A DNA stretch of 17,721 nt from Vulcanimicrobiota bacterium (GTDB lineage: Bacteria > Vulcanimicrobiota > Vulcanimicrobiia > Eremiobacterales > Eremiobacteraceae): assembly GCA_019232725.1 (NCBI GenBank), contig JAFANK010000299.1, forward strand, positions 1 to 17,721. Direction: 5' to 3'. The position numbers and the translations under genes were made by a program. Below are positions 6,862 through 14,161 of this stretch, piece after piece (the stretch's first letter is position 1; every line of letters starts with the position of its first letter). Below the pieces are notes generated by a model, which did not search any database, had not been told where the DNA came from, and worked only from the letters and a program-made list of their open reading frames with translations.

Positions 6862-8433
6862 TCACACGAGCCGCGTCAAATAGCCTTCATGCTGTTCTTC
6901 GCGGTCGTCCAGCCAGTGCAGCGCTTCTTGGAGACTGCGCGCGATCTCGCTGGCGACCACGCTGTGTTTGTGCTGGTTGTCCAAGTAATCCGCCGCCGTC
7001 CCATGCCAGTAGGCGCCGATGGCAGCCGACTGCCGAGGGCTGCATCCGGCGGCCATCATCGCACCGATGATGCCGGAGAGCACATCGCCCGATCCCGCCG
7101 TCGCCAGCACTTCATTGCCGGTGACGTTGACGTACGAGGCTTCCTTAGTGGCGACGATCGAACGTGGTCCTTTCAAGAGCAACGTGATGTCGAGCGAAGA
7201 GGCGAACTCGTCGGCAGCTTTTATGCGGTTTGCAATGGCGGCTTCGGCCTTCTCGCCGAGCAGCCGTGCGAATTCGCCGTTGTGCGGCGTCAACACCGCT
7301 TTCTTACCGCTCACGACTTCTGTGTGACCGCTTAGTGCGAAGAGCGCATCGGCATCGATGACGAGCGGACGGCTTGTCTGAGCGATGAAGCCGCGGATGA
7401 CCTCCTGCGTTCGTTCCGCGCGCCCGAGGCCCGGACCGATGACGACCGAACCAGCGTGACGCGTCACGTCCACTAGATGCTCGACGATCGCAGCGGCGTC
7501 ATCGGTGGCGGGCCAGGGTGCGATGACTTGTTCGACGATGTGGCTACCGATCGGCACGGCTGCATCGGGCGGACATGCGATCGTGACGTACCCTGCGCCG
7601 GCATGCTGGGCGCCCAGACCAGCGAGCAGCGGCGCACCGACATACTGCATGCTACCGCCGATGATCACCACGTCGCCTGCGCTGCGCTTGTCGGCTTGCC
7701 GGCTGCGATGCGGCAGCCAGAAGAAGAATTGTTGTTTGGTCATCACATGATAGCGGCCGCCGACATCTGCGAGGATCGCAGGCGGGATGCCGATCTGCGC
7801 TACCCACAGTTCGCCGACGTACGACGCCGCAGGAAAGAGCAGCATGCCGACTTTGGGAGCAGCCATGGTGACCGTGGCGTTCGCGGTCACGGCTGGGCCG
7901 GGCACAGCTCCCGAGCTTGCGTCCACGCCAGTCGGGATATCGACGGCGATGACCTCGCGGCTCGCGATATTGATCTCATTCACCCATGTGCGATACGGTT
8001 CGGTCAGCGGCCCCGAGGAGCCGGTGCCGAGCAGCCCGTCGACGATCAGGCTCGCAGCGCGCAGCCCTGAACGGAAGAACTCGGGCGACTGGTCGCGCAA
8101 GATGCTCACTGAGGCGCCCAGACCCTGCATGATCTCGAGTTGGAGCCGGCACAATTCATTGCAATCCGACGCTTTGGCGGCCATGTAGATGTCTGGCTCG
8201 TAGCCGAGTTGCATCAAATACCGGGCTGCGACCAGCGCATCCGCGCCGTTATTGCCGGAACCTGCGACGATGGCGACGCGGATCGGGTCGCCGTGCAGGT
8301 CGGAGAGGAAATCCTTGGCGAGATCCGCGACCGCTCTGCCGGCCGCTTCCATCAGCACGATGGGGGGAATGCCGACGTCCTCGATCGCGCGCAAGTCTGC
8401 CGTTCGCATCTCCGCTGCGGTCAACGCGTTCAT
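6862..8433 (-). CDS. nnr: Bifunctional NAD(P)H-hydrate repair enzyme Nnr (epimerase + ADP/ATP-dependent dehydratase)
   Basis: Nnr repairs NAD(P)H damaged by hydration. The N-terminal YjeF_N domain epimerises R-NAD(P)HX to the S form, and the C-terminal carbohydrate-kinase-like domain dehydrates S-NAD(P)HX using a nucleotide. The protein has the full 523 residues of the fused form. The epimerase half shows the binding loop GNNGADA (60-66, a variant of GNNGGDG), VDGLLGTG (131-138) and VDIPTGVDA (164-172). The dehydratase half shows GDVVIIGGS (253-261), GPGLGR (333-338), HNGEF (384-388), KGPRS (421-425) and GSGDVLSG (447-454) with the expected catalytic Asp450. The start ATG overlaps the acpS stop as ATGA, so translation is probably coupled. 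acpS-nnr adjacency is common in bacteria. It is probably cytosolic and constitutive. Confidence 0.96.
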   Translation of the reverse strand: MNALTAAEMRTADLRAIEDVGIPPIVLMEAAGRAVADLAKDFLSDLHGDPIRVAIVAGSGNNGADALVAARYLMQLGYEPDIYMAAKASDCNELCRLQLEIMQGLGASVSILRDQSPEFFRSGLRAASLIVDGLLGTGSSGPLTEPYRTWVNEINIASREVIAVDIPTGVDASSGAVPGPAVTANATVTMAAPKVGMLLFPAASYVGELWVAQIGIPPAILADVGGRYHVMTKQQFFFWLPHRSRQADKRSAGDVVIIGGSMQYVGAPLLAGLGAQHAGAGYVTIACPPDAAVPIGSHIVEQVIAPWPATDDAAAIVEHLVDVTRHAGSVVIGPGLGRAERTQEVIRGFIAQTSRPLVIDADALFALSGHTEVVSGKKAVLTPHNGEFARLLGEKAEAAIANRIKAADEFASSLDITLLLKGPRSIVATKEASYVNVTGNEVLATAGSGDVLSGIIGAMMAAGCSPRQSAAIGAYWHGTAADYLDNQHKHSVVASEIARSLQEALHWLDDREEQHEGYLTRLV

Positions 8434-8855
8434 CGTGCGGCTACATCCTCGTCGTCATATGGCAGGCTGATGACGCCTCCCGCAGGGTCGTCGGCTTCCA
8501 GGATCACGGTCGCGACTGCAGCCTGCTTGGAGTGCGAAATCGTCAAATGCATACGACGTACGCCCCGCGCCATGATCAGTTGCGCCGCGCGTCCGGTCAG
8601 TTCGACATATGGTTTGCCGGTGGGCTCGTGACGTACGCCCACTTCACGCCACGGAATGGCATGACCAAAGGCCTTGCGCGTTGCTTCTTTGGCCGCAAAC
8701 GCACCGGCAAGCCGCTCGTGCATGGTCTTGCGATGCCGCCGAGCGTGTGCCATCTCCTCAATGGTGAACACTTTGACGGCGAATCGCTCAAGCTGCGCCG
8801 CGTCGAAACGAAAGCGATCGACTTCCGCGATGTCGGTGCCGAGACCGATGATCAT
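8430..8855 (-). CDS. acpS: Holo-[acyl-carrier-protein] synthase AcpS
   Basis: AcpS transfers the 4'-phosphopantetheine of CoA to the serine of acyl carrier protein, activating it for fatty acid synthesis. The 141-residue protein begins 'MIIGLGTDIAEVDRF' with the magnesium-binding Asp8. It has 'FTIEEMAHA' (30-38), then 'AAKEATRKAFG' with the second metal ligand Glu57, and ends in the family's 'LTISHSKQAAVATVIL' strand. A longer open frame extends to 9428, but everything before ATG 8855 is antisense to the archaemetzincin-like gene and unlike AcpS. GAGGA precedes the ATG by about ten bases. About 20 acidic residues extend beyond the usual end. It is the first gene of the acpS-nnr unit, sharing 4 bases with nnr, and is divergent from the archaemetzincin-like gene across 117 bases. 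Confidence 0.94.
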   Translation of the reverse strand: MIIGLGTDIAEVDRFRFDAAQLERFAVKVFTIEEMAHARRHRKTMHERLAGAFAAKEATRKAFGHAIPWREVGVRHEPTGKPYVELTGRAAQLIMARGVRRMHLTISHSKQAAVATVILEADDPAGGVISLPYDDEDVAAR

Positions 8856-8972
8856 CGCACTGCATGTCCTCGATTGTGCGCGCGCATGAAAGCGGAGGAC
8901 TTGCCTACGGCAGGTTGAAGGGAGACGTATCGCACCGCGTCTGCATCTGGGAGGAGCAACCACGCTGTCGCC
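8856..8972. other. Divergent intergenic region between acpS and the archaemetzincin-like gene
   Basis: These 117 bases must carry or lie near promoters for both directions. I see GGAGGAG (8950-8956) on the plus strand, which is too far (16 bases) from the TTG at 8973 for an ideal ribosome-binding site. I could not identify convincing -35/-10 pairs on either strand. Confidence 0.4.
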
Positions 8973-9503
8973 TTGGAGAAAATAACCCTCGTCCCCATGA
9001 ACGGCGTCGAACCCGAGCTGTGCGAGCGCCTCGCCCCGTGCCTTGAGGAGCGATTTTTTCATAAGTTCGCAATCGAAAAGCCGCTCACCCTCTCCCCGAC
9101 GCAAGCGAACTCCATTCGCCGCCAGTTCTTTTTGAACACGGTGTTCAATCGGATGCTGGCCGCGTATCCGGCGCGTGAAGGTCTGCTGCTCGGCGTGATC
9201 GGCAGCGATCTGTATAAGACGTCGCATAACTTCATCTTCGGCGATGCAAGCGAAACCGATCGCGTTGCGGTCGTCTCGACGTTTCGCCTCAAACCCGAGT
9301 TCTACAACGAAGCGCCCGACGATGCGGCGGTCTTCAACCGCACGCTCAAGGAGTGCGTGCATGCGTTGGGGCACTCGTTTGGGCTCAAGCACTGCTATAA
9401 TACGCGCTGCGCGATGTACTATAGCCATTCGATCTATGATACGGATGCGAAGCTGACGTACTTCTGCGATACTTGCGACAAGCGCGTCCGCGCCAACCGC
9501 TGA
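8973..9503 (+). CDS. Archaemetzincin-like protein (family M54) lacking the catalytic glutamate
   Basis: Archaemetzincins are small zinc metallopeptidases with the signature HExxHxxGxxHC, CxM, CxxC. They are common in archaea, present in vertebrates as AMZ1/2, and sporadic in bacteria; natural substrates are poorly known. The 176-residue protein has the family's N-terminal strand 'KITLVPMNG', a 'DLYKTSHNFIFGDA' stretch, and then H130-A131-L-G-H134-SFGLK-H140-C141, C146-A-M148, C165 and C168. The three zinc-binding histidines, the Met-turn and the four-cysteine second zinc site are all intact. The catalytic Glu position is Ala (GCG, 9363-9365), so ordinary peptidase activity is not expected. 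The spacing from Met148 to Cys165 is 16, one less than the 17 I recall for the family. TTG 8973 is the first possible start after an in-frame TGA; ATG 8997 is the alternative but would cut the first strand. Its stop abuts the Nudix stop with no gap. Confidence 0.87.
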   Translation: MEKITLVPMNGVEPELCERLAPCLEERFFHKFAIEKPLTLSPTQANSIRRQFFLNTVFNRMLAAYPAREGLLLGVIGSDLYKTSHNFIFGDASETDRVAVVSTFRLKPEFYNEAPDDAAVFNRTLKECVHALGHSFGLKHCYNTRCAMYYSHSIYDTDAKLTYFCDTCDKRVRANR

Positions 9504-10022
9504 TCAACTTCCCCGCGCCCAGGCAAGCGCGATCTGCGTCTTTGCGTCCGGCAGCTCGCCCCGTTGCACGAGTGCCCATGCCTCGTCCACGTCGAATGAC
9601 CGCGTCTCGATCTGTTCGCCTGCATCAGGCCTTGGCGTCCCAGCCATGAGATCTTCGGCGACAAAAAGATGCAGCAGTTCGCTGCAAAACCCAGGCGCGG
9701 TGTAAAAGGACCACAGTTCGCGCAATGCCCCTGCGCGGTAACCGGTCTCCTCGAGCAGCTCGCGTTGCGCGCACTGCGCTGGATCTTCGCCTGCCTCCAG
9801 TTTTCCAGCAGGTACTTCCCACATCGCGCGGCCGATGGCGGGCCGGTACTGATGGACGAGGACGATCTGCCGCGGCTGCGGCATGGCGATGATGGCGACG
9901 CCGCCGCGATGCTCGATGATTTCAACATCGCCGCGATACCCGTTCGGATACTCGACCGCATCGACGCGGAGATTGACGACCCGGCCCTCATAGATGCGGC
10001 GGGTGCCATGCACTATGACCAC
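9504..10022 (-). CDS. Nudix hydrolase, ADP-ribose pyrophosphatase type
   Basis: The enzyme is predicted to hydrolyse nucleoside diphosphates linked to another moiety, most likely ADP-ribose to AMP and ribose 5-phosphate, in the cytosol. The Nudix box is perfect: 'GKLEAGEDPAQCAQ' followed by 'RELLEETGY' (residues 73-95), fitting Gx5Ex7REUxEExGU. The N-terminal strands ('TRRIYEGRVVNLRVD', 'VHQYRPAIG', 'WEVPAGKLE') match the bacterial ADP-ribose pyrophosphatase group rather than MutT. The protein has 172 residues from GTG 10022, chosen because GGGGAGGAA (10031-10039) sits eight bases upstream. The frame could open at TTG 10046, but that codon lies before the ribosome-binding site. It is divergent from the thiolase with a 39-base gap and convergent with the archaemetzincin-like gene with zero gap. 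The substrate is inferred from family resemblance. Confidence 0.92.
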   Translation of the reverse strand: MVIVHGTRRIYEGRVVNLRVDAVEYPNGYRGDVEIIEHRGGVAIIAMPQPRQIVLVHQYRPAIGRAMWEVPAGKLEAGEDPAQCAQRELLEETGYRAGALRELWSFYTAPGFCSELLHLFVAEDLMAGTPRPDAGEQIETRSFDVDEAWALVQRGELPDAKTQIALAWARGS

Positions 10023-10030
10023 GAAAAATG

Positions 10031-10039
10031 TTCCTCCCC
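10031..10039 (-). promoter_or_regulatory. Shine-Dalgarno deciding the Nudix start
   Basis: Read on the minus strand it is GGGGAGGAA, a near-ideal ribosome-binding site eight bases before GTG 10022-10020. It supports that start over the upstream TTG at 10046. Confidence 0.7.
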
Positions 10040-10061
10040 GGCCCAAGAGTAGAGGATTTCA

Positions 10062-11264
10062 ATGAGAGACGTCGTCATCGTCGCCGCGGCGCGTACGCCT
10101 ATCGGCAAGTACGCCGGTGCCCTGCGGCACGTGCGGCCTGACGACCTTTCGGCGGTCGTGCTCCGCGCGCTCGCCGAGCGAGCCAAAGTCGATCCGGCCG
10201 ACGTCGAAGATGTGCTGTGGGGTTGCAGCAACCAAGCCGGTGAAGACAATCGCAATGTTGCGCGCATGGCGCTGCTCGCAGCCGATTTTCCCGAGCACGT
10301 CGCCGGCGCGACGCTCAACCGGCTCTGCGGTTCGGGCCTGCAGGCCATCAATTCAGCAGCGCACGCCATCGCGGCTGACTGCGGCGATGTGTTCATCGCA
10401 GGCGGCGTCGAAAGCATGACACGCGCGCCATACGTCATGCCCAAGCCAGAAGCAGAATTCGCCCGCGGTCCACAACTGTTCGACACCACTTTGGGCGCGC
10501 GCATGTACAATCCGAAGTTGACCGCTCGGGGATATCCGCCGCTCTCGATGGGTGAGACGGCCGAAAACGTCGCCGAGCGCTACAAAATCTCGCGCACGGA
10601 GCAGGACGAATTCGCATACGCGAGCCAGCACAAGACCGGTGACGCCCAGCGCGCCGGCGCGTTCGACCGCGAACTGGTTGGTGTGAGCGTCCCCGCGAAC
10701 GGCAAGACGAGCGCGGCGGTTGTCATCGCGCGCGACGAGCATCCGCGCCCGGATGTCACCATGGAACAGCTTGCCAAACTCAAGCCAGCCTTCCGAGAGG
10801 GCGGCACGGTGACTGCCGGCAATGCAAGCGGTATCAACGACGGCGCCGCCGGCATCGTGTTGATGTCAGCGGAGGAGGCCAAGCGGCGCGGCCTGCAGCC
10901 GCTTGCGCGCATCGTGACGTCGGCGGTTGCGGGCGTCGACCCAAACGTCATGGGGTTAGGGCCGATTCCGGCCAGCCAGAAGGCGCTCGCACGTGCCGAG
11001 TTGCGTATCGATGACATCGATCTCATCGAGCTCAACGAGGCGTTTGCTTCGCAGTCGCTCGCATGCATCCGCGAGCTCGAGATCCCGATGGAGCGCGTCA
11101 ACGTGCATGGTGGCGCCATCGCGCTCGGCCATCCGCTTGGCTGCAGCGGCGCTCGCATCATGGTGACGTTGCTGCACGCGATGGATGCGCGCGGCGCCAA
11201 GCGCGGCATGGCGACCATGTGCATCGGTGTGGGCCAAGGCATCACCACAATCGTCGAACGCTGA
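10062..11264 (+). CDS. Thiolase (acetyl-CoA C-acyltransferase; closest in motifs to 3-oxoadipyl-CoA thiolase)
   Basis: Thiolases cleave 3-oxoacyl-CoA with CoA to give acetyl-CoA and a shortened acyl-CoA, or run in reverse as acetoacetyl-CoA synthase. The 400 residues contain the acyl-accepting Cys89 (NRLCGSGLQAI), 'ELNEAFA', His357 (GGAIALGHPLG) and Cys387 (CIGVGQG), so the catalytic set is complete. 'NQAGEDNRNVARMA' and 'CIGVGQG' (rather than CIGGGQG) resemble PcaF/PaaJ 3-oxoadipyl-CoA thiolases as I know them. However, no other aromatic-degradation gene is visible here, so a fatty acid role is equally possible. ATG 10062 has AGAGGA about six bases upstream. The aldehyde dehydrogenase follows after 15 bases with its own ribosome-binding site, making a two-gene operon. 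Confidence 0.94.
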   Translation: MRDVVIVAAARTPIGKYAGALRHVRPDDLSAVVLRALAERAKVDPADVEDVLWGCSNQAGEDNRNVARMALLAADFPEHVAGATLNRLCGSGLQAINSAAHAIAADCGDVFIAGGVESMTRAPYVMPKPEAEFARGPQLFDTTLGARMYNPKLTARGYPPLSMGETAENVAERYKISRTEQDEFAYASQHKTGDAQRAGAFDRELVGVSVPANGKTSAAVVIARDEHPRPDVTMEQLAKLKPAFREGGTVTAGNASGINDGAAGIVLMSAEEAKRRGLQPLARIVTSAVAGVDPNVMGLGPIPASQKALARAELRIDDIDLIELNEAFASQSLACIRELEIPMERVNVHGGAIALGHPLGCSGARIMVTLLHAMDARGAKRGMATMCIGVGQGITTIVER

Positions 11265-11279
11265 AGCAAAGGATCATAC

Positions 11280-12764
11280 ATGGCCACAACAGCGACCATG
11301 CCGACGCACGACTTGCTCATCAACGGCGAGTTCGTCAAGCCGGCTGCCGGTGAATATGTCGATGTCCATAATCCAGCGACCGGTGAGGTCATCGCATCGG
11401 TTGCCGCCGCGGGCATCCACGACGCAGATGTCGCCGTTCGTGCCGCTCGCGAGGCGCTGCAGGGCAAATGGGCGACGATGACGCCGGCTCGGCGAGCGCG
11501 CGTGATCAATAAGATGGCGACGCTCATCGCTGAGCGTCTCGATGTGCTCGCGGAGCTTGAGACGCGCAACAGCGGCAAGACCATCTCTGGTTCCAAGGCC
11601 GAGATCGGCCAGGTGGTCGAGGACTTCGAGTTCTACGCCGGCGCCGTGACAAAGATCATGGGCAGCACCATCCCCGCGCCACCGAACTTCTTCAACTATA
11701 CGCTCAAAGAACCGGTCGGCGTTTGTGCGCAGATCATCCCGTGGAACTATCCGCTGTTGATGGCCGCGTGGAAGGTCGCGCCCGCACTAGCGGCGGGATG
11801 TACCGTCATCCTCAAACCCGCGTCGCCGACGCCGCTCACCGCGCTTGAGCTTGGCAAGATCGCGCTGGAAGCGGGCTGTCCGCCAGGTGTCGTCAACGTG
11901 CTCACGGGGCCGGGCGCCGTGATCGGCGCGCATCTTGCAGGACACGCCGGCGTCGACAAGATCGCGTTCACGGGTGAGACGGCGACCGGTCGCACGATCA
12001 TGGAGATCGCGGCGTCGACCATCAAACGCGTCACCCTTGAACTCGGCGGCAAATCGCCGAACATCGTCTTCGACGATGCCGACCTCGAGGCAGCTGCGGC
12101 AGGCGCCGTGCACGCGATCTTCTACAACGCCGGGCAGTCGTGCGATGCACGCTCCCGTGTTTTGGTCCACGAACCGGCGCGCGACGCCTTCATGGAGCGC
12201 TTCGTTGCGAAGACGAACTCGCTCAAGGTCGGTGATCCCATGAAGCCAGAGCAGCATGTCGGCGCCATCATCTCCCAGCGACAACTCGAGAAGATCGAAG
12301 GTTACATCGGCATCGGTCAGCAGGAGGGCGCCGCACTCGTGTGCGGAGGCCGGCGTCTCGACGGTGCACACGCTCGCGGCAACTTCCTGACGCCAGCGGT
12401 ATTGGATAAGGTCGACAACTCCATGCGGGTCGCACAGGAAGAGATCTTCGGGCCGGTCGCGGTGGTCACGACGTTCAAGGATGAACGTGATGCCATCGCG
12501 ATCGCGAACGATTCGATCTACGGTTTGGCGGCGTCGGTCTGGACGCGCGATGCGTCGCGTGCGCAACGAGTTGCGCATGCGCTGCGTTCCGGTGGCGTCG
12601 GCATCAACACCCCAATCTCCATTTTCCCGGGTGTGCCGTTCGGCGGCTACAAACAGTCGGGATTCGGACGGGAGCTGAGCCTGCAAACGCTCGACCTCTA
12701 CACAGAGACCAAGGGCGTTGTCATGTATACCGGCACGAAGTCCATCAACCTGTTCGGCGGCTAA
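11280..12764 (+). CDS. NAD(P)+-dependent aldehyde dehydrogenase, betaine/aminobutyraldehyde dehydrogenase-like
   Basis: The enzyme oxidises an aldehyde to a carboxylic acid with NAD(P)+. The 494 residues match the usual ALDH length. The oxyanion Asn156 lies in PWNYP, the general base Glu254 in ELGGKSPN, and the nucleophile Cys288 in NAGQSCDAR. Cofactor-binding 'KPASPTPL' and 'FTGETATGR' and the C-terminal 'PFGGYKQSGFGRE' are present. The pattern is closest to the betaine aldehyde or gamma-aminobutyraldehyde group, but ALDH substrates cannot be read reliably from motifs. ATG 11280 follows AAAGGA by about seven bases. Its tight linkage to the thiolase suggests a shared catabolic route, an aldehyde oxidised to an acid, activated elsewhere and then cleaved to acetyl-CoA; that route is inference. 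Confidence 0.95.
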   Translation: MATTATMPTHDLLINGEFVKPAAGEYVDVHNPATGEVIASVAAAGIHDADVAVRAAREALQGKWATMTPARRARVINKMATLIAERLDVLAELETRNSGKTISGSKAEIGQVVEDFEFYAGAVTKIMGSTIPAPPNFFNYTLKEPVGVCAQIIPWNYPLLMAAWKVAPALAAGCTVILKPASPTPLTALELGKIALEAGCPPGVVNVLTGPGAVIGAHLAGHAGVDKIAFTGETATGRTIMEIAASTIKRVTLELGGKSPNIVFDDADLEAAAAGAVHAIFYNAGQSCDARSRVLVHEPARDAFMERFVAKTNSLKVGDPMKPEQHVGAIISQRQLEKIEGYIGIGQQEGAALVCGGRRLDGAHARGNFLTPAVLDKVDNSMRVAQEEIFGPVAVVTTFKDERDAIAIANDSIYGLAASVWTRDASRAQRVAHALRSGGVGINTPISIFPGVPFGGYKQSGFGRELSLQTLDLYTETKGVVMYTGTKSINLFGG

Positions 12765-12877
12765 GCAGCCCGAGATTAACTACCGCTCAAGACGTCGGCT
12801 ACGACGCTCGGCTGGAGAGGGCGCGACTTGCGGCTCGCCCAACACACGCCGGACGAGATCACGAGGTTGATACACAC

Positions 12878-14161
12878 GTGCTGACACGCAGCGAGTTCAT
12901 GGTATTGCTCGGCGCCTTGGGAGCCGCCGGAGCGCCGGCGGTTGCGCGCGCTGCACAACCGCCTTGGTACCCAATGCCCGCGCCATTGCCGCTGGGCAAA
13001 GGACGCGCGCTCGTGGTCAGCGGCGCTGGGGCGCGCGGCTCCTACGAAGCAGGCGCGATCAAATGGCTCTTCCGCAACGTGAGCGCCGGGCAACCGTTCG
13101 ACCTCATCTGTGGCACGTCGGCCGGTGCCATCAACGCAGCCTTCGCTGCGCAAGGCACGGTCGAATCGATACAACGCAACGAACAATTGTGGAAGGGCAT
13201 GCCGTCAGCAGGCATCCTCACGCTGCAACCGCAGATCCAAGACGTGGTCGATGGCGCGAAACAACTGCAGGAGTCAGCGAAGCACGGCTACCCTGCGAAG
13301 TTGCGTTACATCGGGCGCGCCAAGAACGAATTTCAAAAAGCCGGACCGCCCGCTGATCTCATCAAGCTCATGGGTGTGATGGACGATGCCGGCATCGAAA
13401 CGCTGGTGCACCGTTATCCGCTCGAGTTGTCATCGCTACAGAGCAGCCTCTTCGTGACGGCGACCAACGTCACGAACATGACCTCTGACTCGTTTTACCA
13501 GTTCGTCGGGCCGACCGCGGCGAGCAGTGAAGCACGATTCTTGGAGCGCACGACCACGAGACGTGAGATGTTGACCTCGGAAGGCACGCCCCCACTGACG
13601 GTGCAGCATAACTCCCACCACGCGCTCACGCAGGACAACTTCAGCGATGCCGTGGTCGCGTCTGCCGCAATGCCCGGCGTTTTTCAACCCGTTGCCATCA
13701 AACGGCGCGAAACAGGCGACACGAATATGTATGTGGACGGCGGTGTTGCGAACAACACGCCGGTCGAGCTTGCGATCGATGCAGGCGCCACGGACATCAC
13801 CGTCATCTTAGCCACCGCGCTGGGCGAGTTGCCCGCCCAGCCGACGACCTTGCCCGGCATGCTCCAAGCCGTGAACGCCATCATGCAGCAGCGCATCCTC
13901 CAAAACGACGTGACGCTGGCGGTGGCCAAGAATCTGCTCGCGCGTCATCATGATTGGTCAGGATTGAATCCCGCAATGCAGGCGTTCTTGGAATCGCTGC
14001 GTGACGGCGAATGGACGCCGATCAAACTGCGCGTGATCCGTCCGCGGAAACCGCTCAAACTATCCGTGCTTGGATTCAACGACCAAGCGGGCATCGATGC
14101 AGCGTTTGACATCGGCTACCAAGACGCGCAGCATGAGTGGGTGTATTCCGCCGCGGGCTAA
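12878..14161 (+). CDS. Exported patatin-like phospholipase
   Basis: Patatin-like proteins are Ser-Asp dyad lipid acyl hydrolases. The 427-residue protein starts with a probable signal peptide ('FMVLLGALGAAGAPAVARA', predicted cleavage before AQPP). The catalytic domain follows: glycine-rich oxyanion loop SGAGARGSYEAG, nucleophile Ser81 in GTSAGA, and catalytic Asp287 in VDGGVANNTP. All key residues are present. The region between the Ser and Asp (about 100-270) is long and includes a Ser/Thr-rich insert, possibly a lid. GTG 12878 is chosen because it gives the complete signal peptide and has GAGGT about ten bases upstream. It lies 113 bases after the aldehyde dehydrogenase, and its stop codon overlaps the stop of the opposite-strand gene by 4 bases. 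Substrate and whether it is released or cell-attached are unknown. Confidence 0.93.
   Translation: MLTRSEFMVLLGALGAAGAPAVARAAQPPWYPMPAPLPLGKGRALVVSGAGARGSYEAGAIKWLFRNVSAGQPFDLICGTSAGAINAAFAAQGTVESIQRNEQLWKGMPSAGILTLQPQIQDVVDGAKQLQESAKHGYPAKLRYIGRAKNEFQKAGPPADLIKLMGVMDDAGIETLVHRYPLELSSLQSSLFVTATNVTNMTSDSFYQFVGPTAASSEARFLERTTTRREMLTSEGTPPLTVQHNSHHALTQDNFSDAVVASAAMPGVFQPVAIKRRETGDTNMYVDGGVANNTPVELAIDAGATDITVILATALGELPAQPTTLPGMLQAVNAIMQQRILQNDVTLAVAKNLLARHHDWSGLNPAMQAFLESLRDGEWTPIKLRVIRPRKPLKLSVLGFNDQAGIDAAFDIGYQDAQHEWVYSAAG

Noticed and set aside
6460..7335. A 291-codon plus-strand open frame across the secreted-protein gene and nnr
   Set aside because: It is antisense to two supported genes, has no ribosome-binding site and shows no domain.
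8856..9428. N-terminal extension of the acpS reading frame
   Set aside because: The extra 191 codons are antisense to the archaemetzincin-like gene. AcpS homology begins exactly at ATG 8855, which has its own ribosome-binding site.
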